DNA of 64,000 nucleotides from Streptomyces sp. LUP30 (GCF_001746365.1 NZ_MJAJ01000001.1:131182-195181); one strand, 5' to 3'; shown: positions 34,752 to 44,145, counted from the first letter of the stretch. The notes: generated from the sequence alone by a model not told the origin. Numbers and translations: made by a program.

Positions 34752-35486
34752 ATGCGTCTCCCGTCCCATGCCGTCAAAATGCTCGCCGTCGCGGCGCTCC
34801 CGCTGGCCCTGGCCGCCTGTTCCTCCACCTCCGCGGACTCCGCCGGCAGCACCCCCACGGCCGCCACGGCGTCGAAGAGCAAGGACCCCGATGCCGGCCT
34901 CCTGACGGGGACGCAGCTGAAGAAGGCACTGGCACCCGCCTCGTACTTCCCCGCCGGCTTCGCCGCCGACCGGAGCCTCGCCCGCGACACCGGGGACACC
35001 TACCAGGCGCCCGCCACCAAGAACGCCGCCAAGCCGCACTGCGCCGACCTGGCGGCCACGAGCTGGATCGGTCTCACCGGCGTGGAAGGCGTCTCGTTCG
35101 CACAGAACTCCTACATAGACAAGGACACGTCCGCCGAACTCGACCAGGAGATCGACGTCTACCGTGGCACCACCGCCGCGGACGTGCTGAAGGACCTGGC
35201 GAACGTCGTCGCCGCCTGCCCGAGCTATACGGACTCCGACACCCAGAGCAAGGTGACGGTCACCGGCGCCTCCACGGCCGGGCTCGGGGACGCGGCGTAC
35301 ACCATCACCCTCACCGACGACGCCTGGGAGAGCGGCACCACGTTGATCGCCTCCCGCGCGGGCACTGCCGTCGTCAGCGTGCTGTCCACGGACGGCGCCG
35401 ACAACGGGGCCGCGAGCGCGAAGAAGCTGGCGAAGCAGGTTGTGGCTTCGGTGAAGAGCAGCGGTGGCGCTGCCGGCCAAGGCTGA
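34752..35486 (+). CDS. Secreted lipoprotein with sensor-like domain
   Basis: 244 residues from the ATG at 34752, chosen because GAGGA lies eight bases upstream; the in-frame ATG at 34728 has no such site. The lipobox LAAC (Cys about residue 24) follows a hydrophobic signal, so the protein is anchored to the outer face of the membrane. A Thr/Ser/Ala linker leads to a globular region (LTGTQLKKALAPASYFPAGF, WIGLTGVEGVSFAQNSYIDK, SYTDSDTQSKVTVTGASTAG) resembling the PknH-like extracellular sensor fold. Ligand unknown. Confidence 0.82.
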   Translation: MRLPSHAVKMLAVAALPLALAACSSTSADSAGSTPTAATASKSKDPDAGLLTGTQLKKALAPASYFPAGFAADRSLARDTGDTYQAPATKNAAKPHCADLAATSWIGLTGVEGVSFAQNSYIDKDTSAELDQEIDVYRGTTAADVLKDLANVVAACPSYTDSDTQSKVTVTGASTAGLGDAAYTITLTDDAWESGTTLIASRAGTAVVSVLSTDGADNGAASAKKLAKQVVASVKSSGGAAGQG

Positions 35487-35699
35487 CCCGTCCCCTGGCC
35501 CAAGGTGGCCGGGGCTCGCAGGGAGGGCACCGGGCGCCGCTGGCGGTGCGTGACCACTGCCCGAGAGAACTTCTGCGCTGGGCCATACGGTCAAGGGCCG
35601 TGCGACCGGCGTCTCCCGGGTGGGTCGGTGGCTGCCGTGCAGCCACCGACCGATGCCGCCGTGTTCCCCGTGGAGACGTCCACCGCGGCGCAACAGAGC

Positions 35700-36282
35700 A
35701 CCTGCCTCGTCGGAGGAGGGCGGCACCCCGGCCATCATCGAATCCATCCGAGCCGGGCTGGTGTTCGCCCTCAAACAGGCCGTGGGCGCCGACGCCGTTC
35801 AGGCAGCCGAGGAGCGCCACTGGCGGCAGGCGCTGACCCGCTGGGACACCAACCCGCGTATCGAGATACTCGGCGACCACCACGCCCGGCGCCTGTCCAT
35901 CGTCTCCTTCCGCATCCGCCACGGCGACCGCTCCTACCTGCACCACAACTACGTCGTCGCCCTGCTCAACGACCTGTTCGGCGTCCAGGCCCGCGGCGGC
36001 TGCTCGTGCGCGGGCCCTTACGGTCACCGTCTGCTCGCCATCGACACCGCCACTTCCCACGCCCTGCTCGAGGAGATCGTCCGCGGCTGCGACGGCATCA
36101 AGCCGGGCTGGGCCCGCGTCAACTTCAACTACCTCATCAGCGATACCGTCCGCGACTACCTCATCGACGCCGTCGACCTGATCGCCGGGTACGGCCACCG
36201 GCTCCTGCCCGACTACCGCTTCGACCCGCACACCGGGCAGTGGCGCCATCACGCCGGTGTCGCCGATCCCCGCTGCGGCTGA
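35700..36282 (+). pseudogene. Class V aminotransferase C-terminal remnant
   Basis: The C-terminal domain of a PLP-dependent class V (NifS/cysteine-desulfurase-like) enzyme: EEGGTPAIIESIRAGLVFAL, NPRIEILGDHHARRLSIVSF and LLNDLFGVQARGGCSCAGPY. The Arg that binds the substrate carboxylate lies in the QARGGCSCAG segment. The large domain with the PLP lysine is missing; sequence upstream of about 35700 is unrelated. An open frame persists, but it cannot bind PLP. Confidence 0.75.
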
Positions 36283-36513
36283 CCGGCGTGAGCTTCGCCG
36301 CAGACGGACGCATCGCAGCGGCGCCCGACCGTCACCACCGGCTGGGCGAGGAGACGATGCGCGGTCAACTCGGCCGCGCCGGTGCCGTGCTCCCGTCCCG
36401 CTCCGACCGCCTGGACGACGCCCCGACCGGGCTGCCGGCCGACTTCGAGCGCATGCGCTGTCCCGCTGCCGCGAGTCTGCCTGGAGCAAAACCGGACGGG
36501 CACCGGTTGAACG

Positions 36514-36533
36514 GTATACCCCACCGGGTATAC
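36514..36533. promoter_or_regulatory. CsoR-family-like operator
   Basis: GTATACCC-cacc-GGGTATAC, perfect 8-bp arms. Operators of CsoR-family copper or persulfide sensors have this TATACCC...GGGTATA layout. It sits 18 bases before a thioredoxin-like ATG. Confidence 0.5.
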
Positions 36534-36551
36534 GAGAGAAGACCGGGAGCC

Positions 36552-36600
36552 ATGCCGACCGTCGACCTGACCAAGGACAACCAGCACGCATCCACGGCAC
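36552..36600 (+). pseudogene. Possible thioredoxin gene start, truncated
   Basis: ATG at 36552 reads MPTVDLTKDN, like the first ten residues of actinobacterial thioredoxins, with CGGGAG just upstream and a CsoR-like operator before that. Similarity ends after about ten codons; the WCGPC motif is absent. Sulfur-stress promoters of this type often drive trxA, which supports the reading, but the evidence is short. Confidence 0.3.
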
Positions 36601-36845
36601 CGTCCCCGAATCCTGGTGTGTGCGGGCCAGTCGCGCGATCGCCAGTACCTCGCCCACGCCCCTCGCCCCGGCGACACACCTGTCCGGTGACCCACCGTGT
36701 CGCCGGGGCAGTCCCGCTGCGGCGGCCGCGATCGCCGGGTTTCGCTCCGACCGGTTTCTCAGACGTGGCGGGCTGCGACGATGACACCCTCGGCCCCCGA
36801 GCGTGCGTGCCCTGGAGGCACCGTTTCGCGGCCCTTCGTGCCTGG
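36601..36845. other. No gene recognised
   Basis: Sequence between the thioredoxin-like start and the serine hydrolase stop. No recognisable coding frame and no clear terminator seen. Confidence 0.35.
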
Positions 36846-38483
36846 TCACCGCGTCTGGTGGCGGTACAGCCGTCCGTGGTTGCGCCACCAGAGCACCTTC
36901 CCGTCGGGTCCGCGCACGAAGTCGGAGCGGGTGCCGATCGGTTGGCCCTCGGCGTCGAGGTCGAGTGCGAAGTCCTTCTTGTAGAAGGCGGCTCCCAGCT
37001 CGGTGGTCGGGTCCTGGACCGAGTCCTCTTCTTCGGAGGCTGCTTCGTCCTGGCCGACCGGGCCATGGGCAATCTGCGTACCGTGCAGCCGTCCGTTGCG
37101 ACGGGTCATCTCGGTGACGACGTCCTCCATGGCGCCCTCTTCATTGATCCGCTGGGCCATGTAACGGCCCTCGTAGGGCGCGAGCTCCTGGCCGCGCAAG
37201 GCCATGGCCGTTGCCGGCAGGTTGGTCACGCCGGCGTACCGCTGGAGGGCCCAGTCGTCGGTGAACAGCTCGTCCCTGAGCCGTGTGCCGCCTTCCGAGT
37301 TGGTCAGCAGCGTCAGTGCGAAGCCGCGGGCGGGAACCATCATGAAGCCTGAGATCTGGCCCGGCCAGGTCCCGCCGTGCTGCACGACGCGGGGCCCTTG
37401 GGCGGTCGGACGCAGCATCCAGGTGACCCCCATGCCGTCGAGCTCCACGACCAGCGTGCCGCCGGGCCCGGGAGTGGAGCTCATCTCATCCAGCGATTGC
37501 TTGCTCAGCACGCGTGTGCCGTCGGGGGCGGTACCGTCCCCGAGGTGGAAGCGGGCCCAGCTCACCTGGTCGCGCACACTGGAGATCAGGCCGCCGGTCG
37601 GTGCGAGGCTGCGCGGCTGGGGCCAGAAGGCCGGCTCGAGCACGGCTTTGCCGTCGACGACGTTGTGCGACGCCGCGACGTTGAAGCCCACTATCTCGTC
37701 GCTGGAGAAGCGGGTGTGGGCCAGCCCGAGGGGCTCGATGACCAGTTCACGCACGGCGGCCTCATAGGCCTTGCCCGTCACCACCTCGATGATCCGGCCG
37801 GCCACGCACAGTGCCGCGTTGTTGTAGGCGAACACGCTGCCCGGCTCGGTCAGTTGAGGAAGCCGCGCCATGGACGCCACGAAGCGGGCCAGCGCGTCGT
37901 CGCCGGGACCGAAGTCCTGATAGTCGTCGCCCAGCCATCCGGCACTGTGGTTGAGCAGCTGGCGCACGGTGACCTGCGACGACGCGAACGGTTCGGCGAC
38001 GGTGAAGTCGGGGAGATATCGGCGTACCGGGGCGTCCAGCTCGACTTTGCCCCGCTCGGCCAGCCGCATCAGCGTCGTACCGGTGAAGGTCTTGGTGGTC
38101 GAGCCGACCCGGAAGACGGTGTCGCCGTCGACCGGAACCGGATGGTCGACGTTGGTGACGCCGTAACCCTTGACGTACTCCTGGCCGTTCAGCAGCACAC
38201 CCACCGCCGCGCCAGGAATCGCGTACGTCCGCATGGCCTCCTCGATCTTTGCGTCGAGGGCGCTGAACATGGGGTTCCCGGTGTCGCCGGTACCGCCCCC
38301 CTGGGGAGCGGATCGCGGGGATCCGGCCGCCGGTGGCGCCGTTCCCAGCGAGACCGTCGCGCAGCCGACGGCGGCCGCAGTGCTCAGAAAGCCGCGGCGG
38401 GACCACCGGGAGGACCCATGACGCCCAGGCGACGCAGCGGAGCGCGGAGTGTCGGAACCGGCCGACAGCAGCTCCTCATTCAC
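36846..38483 (-). CDS. Tat-exported serine hydrolase (beta-lactamase family)
   Basis: 545 residues. A twin-arginine signal (SRRGFLSTAA) precedes the class C beta-lactamase/DD-peptidase fold. Catalytic motifs: S128-T-T-K131, Y220-N-N222 and HGG in VVQHGGTWPG. A C-terminal extension of about 100 residues resembles the lipocalin-like end of esterase/D-aminopeptidase relatives. Its start overlaps the stop of the upstream LysM-hydrolase gene by eight bases, so the two extracellular enzymes are co-expressed. Likely substrates are peptides or esters at the cell envelope. Confidence 0.88.
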   Translation of the reverse strand: MNEELLSAGSDTPRSAASPGRHGSSRWSRRGFLSTAAAVGCATVSLGTAPPAAGSPRSAPQGGGTGDTGNPMFSALDAKIEEAMRTYAIPGAAVGVLLNGQEYVKGYGVTNVDHPVPVDGDTVFRVGSTTKTFTGTTLMRLAERGKVELDAPVRRYLPDFTVAEPFASSQVTVRQLLNHSAGWLGDDYQDFGPGDDALARFVASMARLPQLTEPGSVFAYNNAALCVAGRIIEVVTGKAYEAAVRELVIEPLGLAHTRFSSDEIVGFNVAASHNVVDGKAVLEPAFWPQPRSLAPTGGLISSVRDQVSWARFHLGDGTAPDGTRVLSKQSLDEMSSTPGPGGTLVVELDGMGVTWMLRPTAQGPRVVQHGGTWPGQISGFMMVPARGFALTLLTNSEGGTRLRDELFTDDWALQRYAGVTNLPATAMALRGQELAPYEGRYMAQRINEEGAMEDVVTEMTRRNGRLHGTQIAHGPVGQDEAASEEEDSVQDPTTELGAAFYKKDFALDLDAEGQPIGTRSDFVRGPDGKVLWWRNHGRLYRHQTR

Positions 38484-40341
38484 TGGTGCCGGCTCCCTCG
38501 CTGCCGATGGCGAACGGCACCGGTTTCACGGTGTTCACGCAACTGGTGTCGGGGTGCCCGGGGTCGTCGAAGAAGGAGGTGATCACCTTCGCCCCGCACG
38601 GCGTGTCGTACGCGCCGTGAGCGACACCGGCCAGCGTCACCACTGTGGAACGGGAGAGTGTCCGGGCCGCGTAGCGCCCCCACTGTGCCCCGGTCTGCGC
38701 GTCGAAACTCCCGGAGACGGCGAGCGTGGGAATGCTGCTCCGAGTGACCTCGCGCACGGATTCGGGCGCCTTCGGGACGTTCCAGGCCTGACATGCCTGG
38801 CGCAGGAACGGCAGCTGGGGCGCCTGGGCCAGGACCGAGCGCGGGAGCTCGGGGAAGGCCTGCCGGCCTTTGGCGAGCTGCTCCTGGGGGGTCTCGAACG
38901 GCACCCACTCGCTGCACCACACGCTCAGCGAGAACCCGTGAGCGAACATCCCCTGCGAGCCGGGAAGCCATGCGGACGCCCACTGCTGGGCGATGAGCTC
39001 GGGGTTGCCGTGGGCCAGCTCGTCCACGCCCACCGCGAAGGTCTCGGGAGCGTGGCTGGCACGCACCATCCAGTTCAGCAGTGCTCCGCCGTCGAGGACC
39101 ACCTTCACCCGTCCGGCCTGAGGCACCGTCACGTAGGTGGTGACCGGGTGAGCCTCCAGCTCACGCACCATGCGCAGATAGGTGGCCCCGATGTTCGGGT
39201 AGTGCTGGCGGCAGGAGAGCTGTGCCGCGCAGGCGGCCACGATGTTGTCGAACGACTCCCTCATGCTGCTCCACGTCCACCCGGGCGTCGCCACGGACGG
39301 CGGTACGACGCCGTCGATCGTTACGGACCGGATGCCTTCGGGGAACATGCGCATGTAGGTCAGCGCCAGTTGCGTGCCGTAGGAATGCGACAGGACGTTC
39401 CACTCCCGGATTCCCAGGGCCTTGCGCAGATCCGCCGCGTCGGCGGCATTCTCGCTGGTGTTGTAGGCAGCCAGGTCGTATCCCTGGGCCGTCAGCCGGT
39501 CATGGCACCGAGCCGCCGCCCGGGCGTAACGGTCTCCGGTGGAGGGCGCGTCGTAGAGAAGGTGGACGCGTTCGCCGTAGAACTGGTCGATCTCCGGACA
39601 CGTCAGCCGCCGCTCGGACGAGTACGTCCCGCGCTGGGACAGGACGATCAGGTCGCGGTCGCGGTTCAGCCCCGCCTCGGTCAGTCCCGCGATGTCTGCC
39701 AGGGCGTCCGCGCCGGGCCCGCCGGTGAAGAACACGATCGGATCGGCGTGGGGTCGCGGAGACGCGGAGCGGACGCGCGCGACGGCCAGGCGAAGCGTGC
39801 GCGATGACGGGCGGGCCCGGTTCTCCGGCACGACGAGGAAGCCGCAGCGGGTGTCCTGCAGCTCTCCGTACGTCGTCGGGCAGGGAGCTTGCATGAACCG
39901 CGACGCCGGCAGCGTCCGCGCCGCAGAAGCCTGGGGCAGGGCGAGCATGGTGCCCGGGAAGATCCAGTGGCCGCGGTCGCTGGAGCGGTATCCGTGCCGC
40001 AGGGCCTCTTGCTCGATGGTCTGCCGGTTGAGGTCGTAGACACTGCTCCACCGCGTGGCGTCGCCGAGGGCCTGCTGGGCTATGTCCCACAGCGTGTTAC
40101 CGGAGGCGACGGTGTGCATGCCGACCTTCGCCTCTGCAGGCCCGGCCTCACCGGCCGGTCGTCCCGGCGACAGGCCGGACCGTGGCCGGCTCGCCCAAGG
40201 GGAGGTGCCCTCCCCCACTGCCGGTTTCAGGCGAGTGACGGTCAGGCCGGACGCGCCGTGGGCCGGAGCCGCGCTGAGCATCGTCAAACCGGCCAGGAAC
40301 ATGGCGGCTGCGGCGGCAGTGCCGCGGTTGCGTATGGGCAT
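38476..40341 (-). CDS. Secreted LysM-containing alpha/beta hydrolase, tripeptidyl-aminopeptidase-like
   Basis: 621 residues from the ATG at 40341 with GGAAGGA upstream. Signal peptide (residues 1-30), then a LysM module (HTVASGNTLWDIAQQALGDA ... FPGTMLALP) that binds peptidoglycan, then a TAP-like alpha/beta hydrolase. The nucleophile elbow is LSHSYGTQ with Ser in place of the usual first Gly. The oxyanion FFTGGPG, the acid in SGSFDAQTG and the His in GVAHGAYD complete the active site. LysM fused to this peptidase is unusual. Paired with an overlapping serine hydrolase gene. Confidence 0.88.
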   Translation of the reverse strand: MPIRNRGTAAAAAMFLAGLTMLSAAPAHGASGLTVTRLKPAVGEGTSPWASRPRSGLSPGRPAGEAGPAEAKVGMHTVASGNTLWDIAQQALGDATRWSSVYDLNRQTIEQEALRHGYRSSDRGHWIFPGTMLALPQASAARTLPASRFMQAPCPTTYGELQDTRCGFLVVPENRARPSSRTLRLAVARVRSASPRPHADPIVFFTGGPGADALADIAGLTEAGLNRDRDLIVLSQRGTYSSERRLTCPEIDQFYGERVHLLYDAPSTGDRYARAAARCHDRLTAQGYDLAAYNTSENAADAADLRKALGIREWNVLSHSYGTQLALTYMRMFPEGIRSVTIDGVVPPSVATPGWTWSSMRESFDNIVAACAAQLSCRQHYPNIGATYLRMVRELEAHPVTTYVTVPQAGRVKVVLDGGALLNWMVRASHAPETFAVGVDELAHGNPELIAQQWASAWLPGSQGMFAHGFSLSVWCSEWVPFETPQEQLAKGRQAFPELPRSVLAQAPQLPFLRQACQAWNVPKAPESVREVTRSSIPTLAVSGSFDAQTGAQWGRYAARTLSRSTVVTLAGVAHGAYDTPCGAKVITSFFDDPGHPDTSCVNTVKPVPFAIGSEGAGTSE

Positions 40342-40869
40342 GTCGTCCTTCCGAGGCAGTGTCGGTGGCTGCGCGACGACACCGCTCGACTCGTCACACA
40401 GGGTCGGGGTCGTCAGACGCCATACTGCAAAGCCGACTCGCGCCCCGCACCGCGGCAGACCCAAAGGGGTCAGGCAAGGGCCAGGTCGCCGGGTTCTGGT
40501 GGGGACCGTCTGCCGACCTCCGTGGACGCACAGGAACGTGCCGCTCCCGCGCAAGGCAAGGCCTCGCTGGAGTTCCTGCTGCCCGGGGTGAGGCCGCGCT
40601 CGGTGTCGAGGTCGCCGACGGCGAGCCGCATTTGAGGGCATTGGCATGCGCAGACCAGGGCTGCCCGAGCCGAGGCACGCACCGGGGACAAGGCGGCCGC
40701 CGAGAGGCTGCGCGATGAGCATGCCCAGCACGCCGGCGATGGCCCCGCCATCGGGAGGGCCCGTAGGAAGACGATGCAAGGTTGGCGGTAGTCAGCCGTG
40801 AAGGCTGCGGACAATGGCACCCACGGTGCCCTCCCCCAGGGCGACCAGCTCCCCCGCACGGTGCAGCAG

Positions 40870-41026
40870 CGGTCTCTTCGAGCGGCTCGAGGTGCTGCCC
40901 GATCGCAATCACGTGGGTGCCCTCGTCGGCGAAGGCACGGGCAGTGACCCGGCCGATCCCGGTGCCGGCTCCGGTGACGGCGACGATCCTGCTGGTGCGC
41001 GGCGCGATGCTGTTCATGCCGGTCAT
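40870..41026 (-). pseudogene. SDR N-terminal remnant
   Basis: Starts MTGMNSIAPRTSRIVAVTGA and continues GTGIGRVTARAFADEGTHVI, the dinucleotide-binding start of a short-chain dehydrogenase. After about 50 residues the similarity stops (LEPLEETAA, then unrelated sequence). The stretch from about 40440 to 40870 holds no recognised gene. Confidence 0.6.
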
Positions 41027-41237
41027 CGTCCGACCCTGCCGCCCGCGGCAAGGTCAAGCAGCGCCCGGCAGACGCTGGTCACCACCGGTGGTTGCCGCGG
41101 ACACAACGGTGCAAGGCCCCTGCAGCCCCGGCGCGAGACCCGCCGCGCGGCGGGAGGAAGACGGGCGAGGTTCCTTGGGCAGGCGCCGGCATCGTGGGCC
41201 GAAACCCAGTCGAACGGCAAGGCCGCTCGAACCTACG

Positions 41238-41684
41238 ATGACACCCGTGCACCCGACCTGGTTCGAGTTCGACGAAGACGCCAAGACCCCGGAGAACTGC
41301 GAGCCGTCCCAGCGCGAGTTCCTGCGCCTGGTGCGCGAGGGCGCGCGGGAGTGGCCTTGCCGGCCCAGCGACACGTACGTGCTGTTCTTCCCCCGCGACG
41401 AGCCCGATGAAGACGGCAACACCGCGGAGCACGACGAGATGCGCCTCGTCGTGGACCTCGATCACCGGCGAGTGCGCTTCCTCGCACTCGGCGCCGCCCT
41501 GGAGGCGGACACCGTACGGTGCAGTGAACTGCACATCTGCAACTTCGCGTTGACGCAGGAGTGCCCCGACATCGTGCCCCGCGAGCGCACCGGACCGGTC
41601 GAGGACCTGGTGGCCTTCACCCTCGGCTGGCTGGGCGAGATCCTGCGTCGACCGGCCCTACGGTACGACGGCCGCCGATACTGA
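41238..41684 (+). CDS. Hypothetical 148-residue protein
   Basis: Start at ATG 41238, the first one with clear coding character in a long open frame. Sequence such as WFEFDEDAKTPENCEPSQRE, EMRLVVDLDHRRVRFLALGA and FTLGWLGEILRRPALRYDGR suggests a small acidic alpha/beta protein. Two Cys lie close together (RCSELHICNF). No family recognised; similar small proteins in Streptomyces are annotated as hypothetical. Confidence 0.65.
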   Translation: MTPVHPTWFEFDEDAKTPENCEPSQREFLRLVREGAREWPCRPSDTYVLFFPRDEPDEDGNTAEHDEMRLVVDLDHRRVRFLALGAALEADTVRCSELHICNFALTQECPDIVPRERTGPVEDLVAFTLGWLGEILRRPALRYDGRRY

Positions 41685-41708
41685 CCGGCGCGCCGCTCGC
41701 TCTCGCGC

Positions 41709-42060
41709 TCAGTCCGATTCCTGCGGTGCGGCCATCAGGTCCAGGACCTGGCCCTGTTCCTTCGGCTCGGGCGCCTCGGGCTCCAATTCCACGTGTGCTC
41801 AATGAACCGACGACGCATCGTTCCCCCAGCCAGAGGCCTAGCCAGCCCGGAGTCTGAAGACCAGAGCACTTCCGCGTTGTCGTCCAGGACCGTCAGCAGG
41901 TTGCCGCCCGTCTCGATGCCCGGCACCTGGGCAGGCACCGTGCCCCAGCAGTCCAACAGGGGCGGCTCGGCGGCCGTGCCGCCGACGGGTTCGAAACCCT
42001 GCCGCAGGAGATAGGGGGCGAGCGTGTCGGTGAGCTCGGTCTCGAGAGTGTCAGCGTAGT
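41709..42060 (-). pseudogene. Hypothetical gene, 5' truncated and frameshifted
   Basis: Reads leftwards HYADTLETELTDTLAPYLLR, QGFEPVGGTAAEPPLLDCWG and GNLLTVLDDNAEVLWSSDSG to about 41790. It then continues in another frame as HVELEPEAPEPKEQGQVLDL and ends MAAPQESD at 41709. Upstream it runs into the sigma-factor promoter, so its own start is lost. Family unknown. Confidence 0.45.
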
Positions 42061-42148
42061 GTTGCGGGCTTTCGAGCTGAGCGACCAGCCTTGGCGTGGA
42101 CGCGACATTCGGCGTGAACTCGGCGGGTCCCACCGGGGAAGAGAGAGT

Positions 42149-42802
42149 GTGACCACATACGTCAGAGACGGAGACCCCGTGACCGGCCCACCGGACGTCG
42201 GGCACGACGACCACGAGCACCACCACGATGACTCGTCCGCCATTGCCCAGTCCCTGCGGCGGCCCGAGGTCTTCGCCGTGTTGTACAACCGGTACGCAGC
42301 CGATGTCCACCGCTACGTCATGCGGCGGCTCGGCGACGCGGCCGCCGACGATCTTACGGCCGACACTTTCCTCGTGGCGTTCCGGGCTCGCTCGCGCTAC
42401 GACCTGACCCGCACGAACGCCCGGCCCTGGTTCTTCGGCATCGCCGCCAACCTGATCGGCAAGCAGCGCCGCACCGAGGAGCGCGCCCTGAGGGCGCTCG
42501 CCCGCACCGGCCACGACTCGGTCACCGAGTCCTGGGTCGATCACGCGGACGACCGGGTCACCGCGCAGGCTGCGCACCGCCTCCTCGCTGGCGCGCTCGC
42601 CTCGCTGTCCGGCGGCGACCGGAACGTACTGCTCCTCGTCGCGTGGGCCGACCTCAGCTATCAGGAGGTCGCCGAGGCGCTCGCCATCCCGGTCGGCACC
42701 GTCCGTTCCCGGCTCAACCGGGCGCGCAGGAAGGTGCGCTCCGCGCTGGGCGACGACCCCACTCTCGTGCAGGATTTCGCCCCGGAGGCCGGCCATGGAT
42801 GA
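42149..42802 (+). CDS. ECF RNA polymerase sigma factor
   Basis: 217 residues from the GTG at 42149, preceded by GGGGAAGAGAGA. Region 2 (VLYNRYAADVHRYVMRRLGD, AADDLTADTFLVAFRARSRY, RPWFFGIAANLIGKQRR) and region 4 (LSGGDRNVLLLVAWADLSYQ, EVAEALAIPVGTVRSRLNRA) are intact. The His-rich DDHEHHHDDSS leader is odd and could bind metal. It overlaps the next gene by eight bases; such pairs encode a sigma factor and its membrane partner. Confidence 0.9.
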   Translation: MTTYVRDGDPVTGPPDVGHDDHEHHHDDSSAIAQSLRRPEVFAVLYNRYAADVHRYVMRRLGDAAADDLTADTFLVAFRARSRYDLTRTNARPWFFGIAANLIGKQRRTEERALRALARTGHDSVTESWVDHADDRVTAQAAHRLLAGALASLSGGDRNVLLLVAWADLSYQEVAEALAIPVGTVRSRLNRARRKVRSALGDDPTLVQDFAPEAGHG

Positions 42803-43721
42803 GATGACGACGCTGAAGACCTTCCGGCCGGACGCGCCCGCCGCTGACCGGGCCCGGCTGACGCCTGGGCGGCAGAGGCTGCTGGACGCCGCCGCCGAAC
42901 AAAGGCAGCGCCGCCGCTTTTGGCCACGGGCCGGCTGGAAGCTCGCCGCGGCGGGCGCTGCCGCCGGGGTGGTAGCGGCGGTGCTGGTGGCGCAGGTGGC
43001 GCCGACGACCGGCACCCACCGGGTGGAGGCCGAGTACGCCACGTCTCCCGAACCCACCGACGGTCAGTGGCTCTACCAGAAGACCCTGACGCGGCAGTCG
43101 ACGCTCAACTTCCGCGACGACCTTCATCCCGTTTCCGAGAAGGGCACCCCGGCATACTGGGAGTTCACGCAGGAGACATGGACGCAGTACGGCAGCGGCA
43201 AGGTCCGCCGCACGCTGCCGAACGGCGTCCTGGATTCGGTGACCGGCGAGGCGAACACCGGATCGCCGAAGAAACTGCGTCAGAAGCTGGAGAAACTGCC
43301 GAGCGAGCCGCAGCAGCTGCTGCGGTCCCTCTCTAAGGTGATCCGCTTCGGGGGCGATTACCAGCGGATCCAGTACACGTTCTCCAGCGCGGACACCATT
43401 CCGTTCGAGGTCCGCCTGTCGCTCTTCCGCGCGCTCAAAACGATCCCCGGCGTGGTGGTCCGTCCGCAGCTCGTCAAGGACGCGATGGGCAGGCCTGCCC
43501 TGGCCATCCACCCTTCGGACGACAACCCGTTCACCAAGGAGACCCACCGCCGGGACGAGCTGCTCCTCGATCCAAAGACCTACGAGTACCGGGGTGAACG
43601 CACGATGATGCTCGTCGGCGGAATGATCGACTCCAAGGTCACGACAGAGGAAACCCTGATCAGGGTCTCAGCCGTGCAGAGGTTCGCGGCTGCCGTGAAC
43701 GAGCCGGGCGTGCGTCCCTGA
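42795..43721 (+). CDS. CU044_5270-family membrane protein, sigma-factor partner
   Basis: 308 residues: a short cytosolic N-terminus (PAADRARLTPGRQRLLDAAA), one transmembrane segment (LAAAGAAAGVVAAVLVAQVA, about 52-71) and a large extracytoplasmic domain (QWLYQKTLTRQSTLNFRDDL, RRDELLLDPKTYEYRGERTM). This architecture is constantly coupled to ECF sigma genes in actinomycetes and probably acts as anti-sigma or sensor, though it lacks a zinc HxxxCxxC motif. The start codon overlaps the sigma gene. A terminator lies about 100 bases after the stop. Confidence 0.85.
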   Translation: MDEMTTLKTFRPDAPAADRARLTPGRQRLLDAAAEQRQRRRFWPRAGWKLAAAGAAAGVVAAVLVAQVAPTTGTHRVEAEYATSPEPTDGQWLYQKTLTRQSTLNFRDDLHPVSEKGTPAYWEFTQETWTQYGSGKVRRTLPNGVLDSVTGEANTGSPKKLRQKLEKLPSEPQQLLRSLSKVIRFGGDYQRIQYTFSSADTIPFEVRLSLFRALKTIPGVVVRPQLVKDAMGRPALAIHPSDDNPFTKETHRRDELLLDPKTYEYRGERTMMLVGGMIDSKVTTEETLIRVSAVQRFAAAVNEPGVRP

Positions 43722-43822
43722 GCCTGTCTTCTCTGACAGCGAGGCCGATGACGGCACCACCAATCCCGCCGAAGCCCTCTCGCCGGCAGGAACGCGGACG
43801 AGGGCAGTATCGGCGTCTGTGA

Positions 43823-43865
43823 CTGAGTGTCGTGGTTGGTCCGTCTGGCCAACCACGACACTCAG
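43823..43865. terminator. Long hairpin, probable terminator
   Basis: Perfect 17-bp arms (CTGAGTGTCGTGGTTGG and its complement) with a 9-base loop, 102 bases after the sigma-partner gene. It lacks a T-tract, which is usual in Streptomyces. A remote possibility is an IS end. Confidence 0.65.
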
Positions 43866-44087
43866 CGAGAAGACCTGGCTCGGGACTGGAAGGGGCGTCG
43901 CCCGCACGGTCTACGGACCGAACTCCTACGGCGGTACTCACGGCGGATGCTCCCCGACGCACGAGTCATGGCGACGGCACGGCAGCGTGGCTGAGGCCGG
44001 TGAGGGTGCAGCGAGGCTCTGAATGCGGCGTCCCAGTTGATCACCACTCCTCCCGGCCTGACTCAACGAGCCAGACCCTTGGAGGGG

Positions 44088-44145
44088 GTCAACTTTCAAG
44101 CGCCGCACCCGGTCCACTTTTCAGGTTCTGGATCACTTTTCAGCC
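44088..44145. repeat. Three tandem-like copies of an IS21-type end repeat
   Basis: GTCAACTTTCAAG (44088), GTCCACTTTTCAGG (44112) and ATCACTTTTCAGCC (44132) are spaced 20-24 bases. Multiple short direct repeats of this sequence are typical of the ends of IS21-family elements in actinomycetes. No istA or istB is present. Confidence 0.45.

Noticed and set aside
43823..43865. The 17-bp inverted repeat as an IS end
   Set aside because: It is a compact hairpin a short distance after a gene, with no transposase or second copy nearby, so a terminator is more likely.
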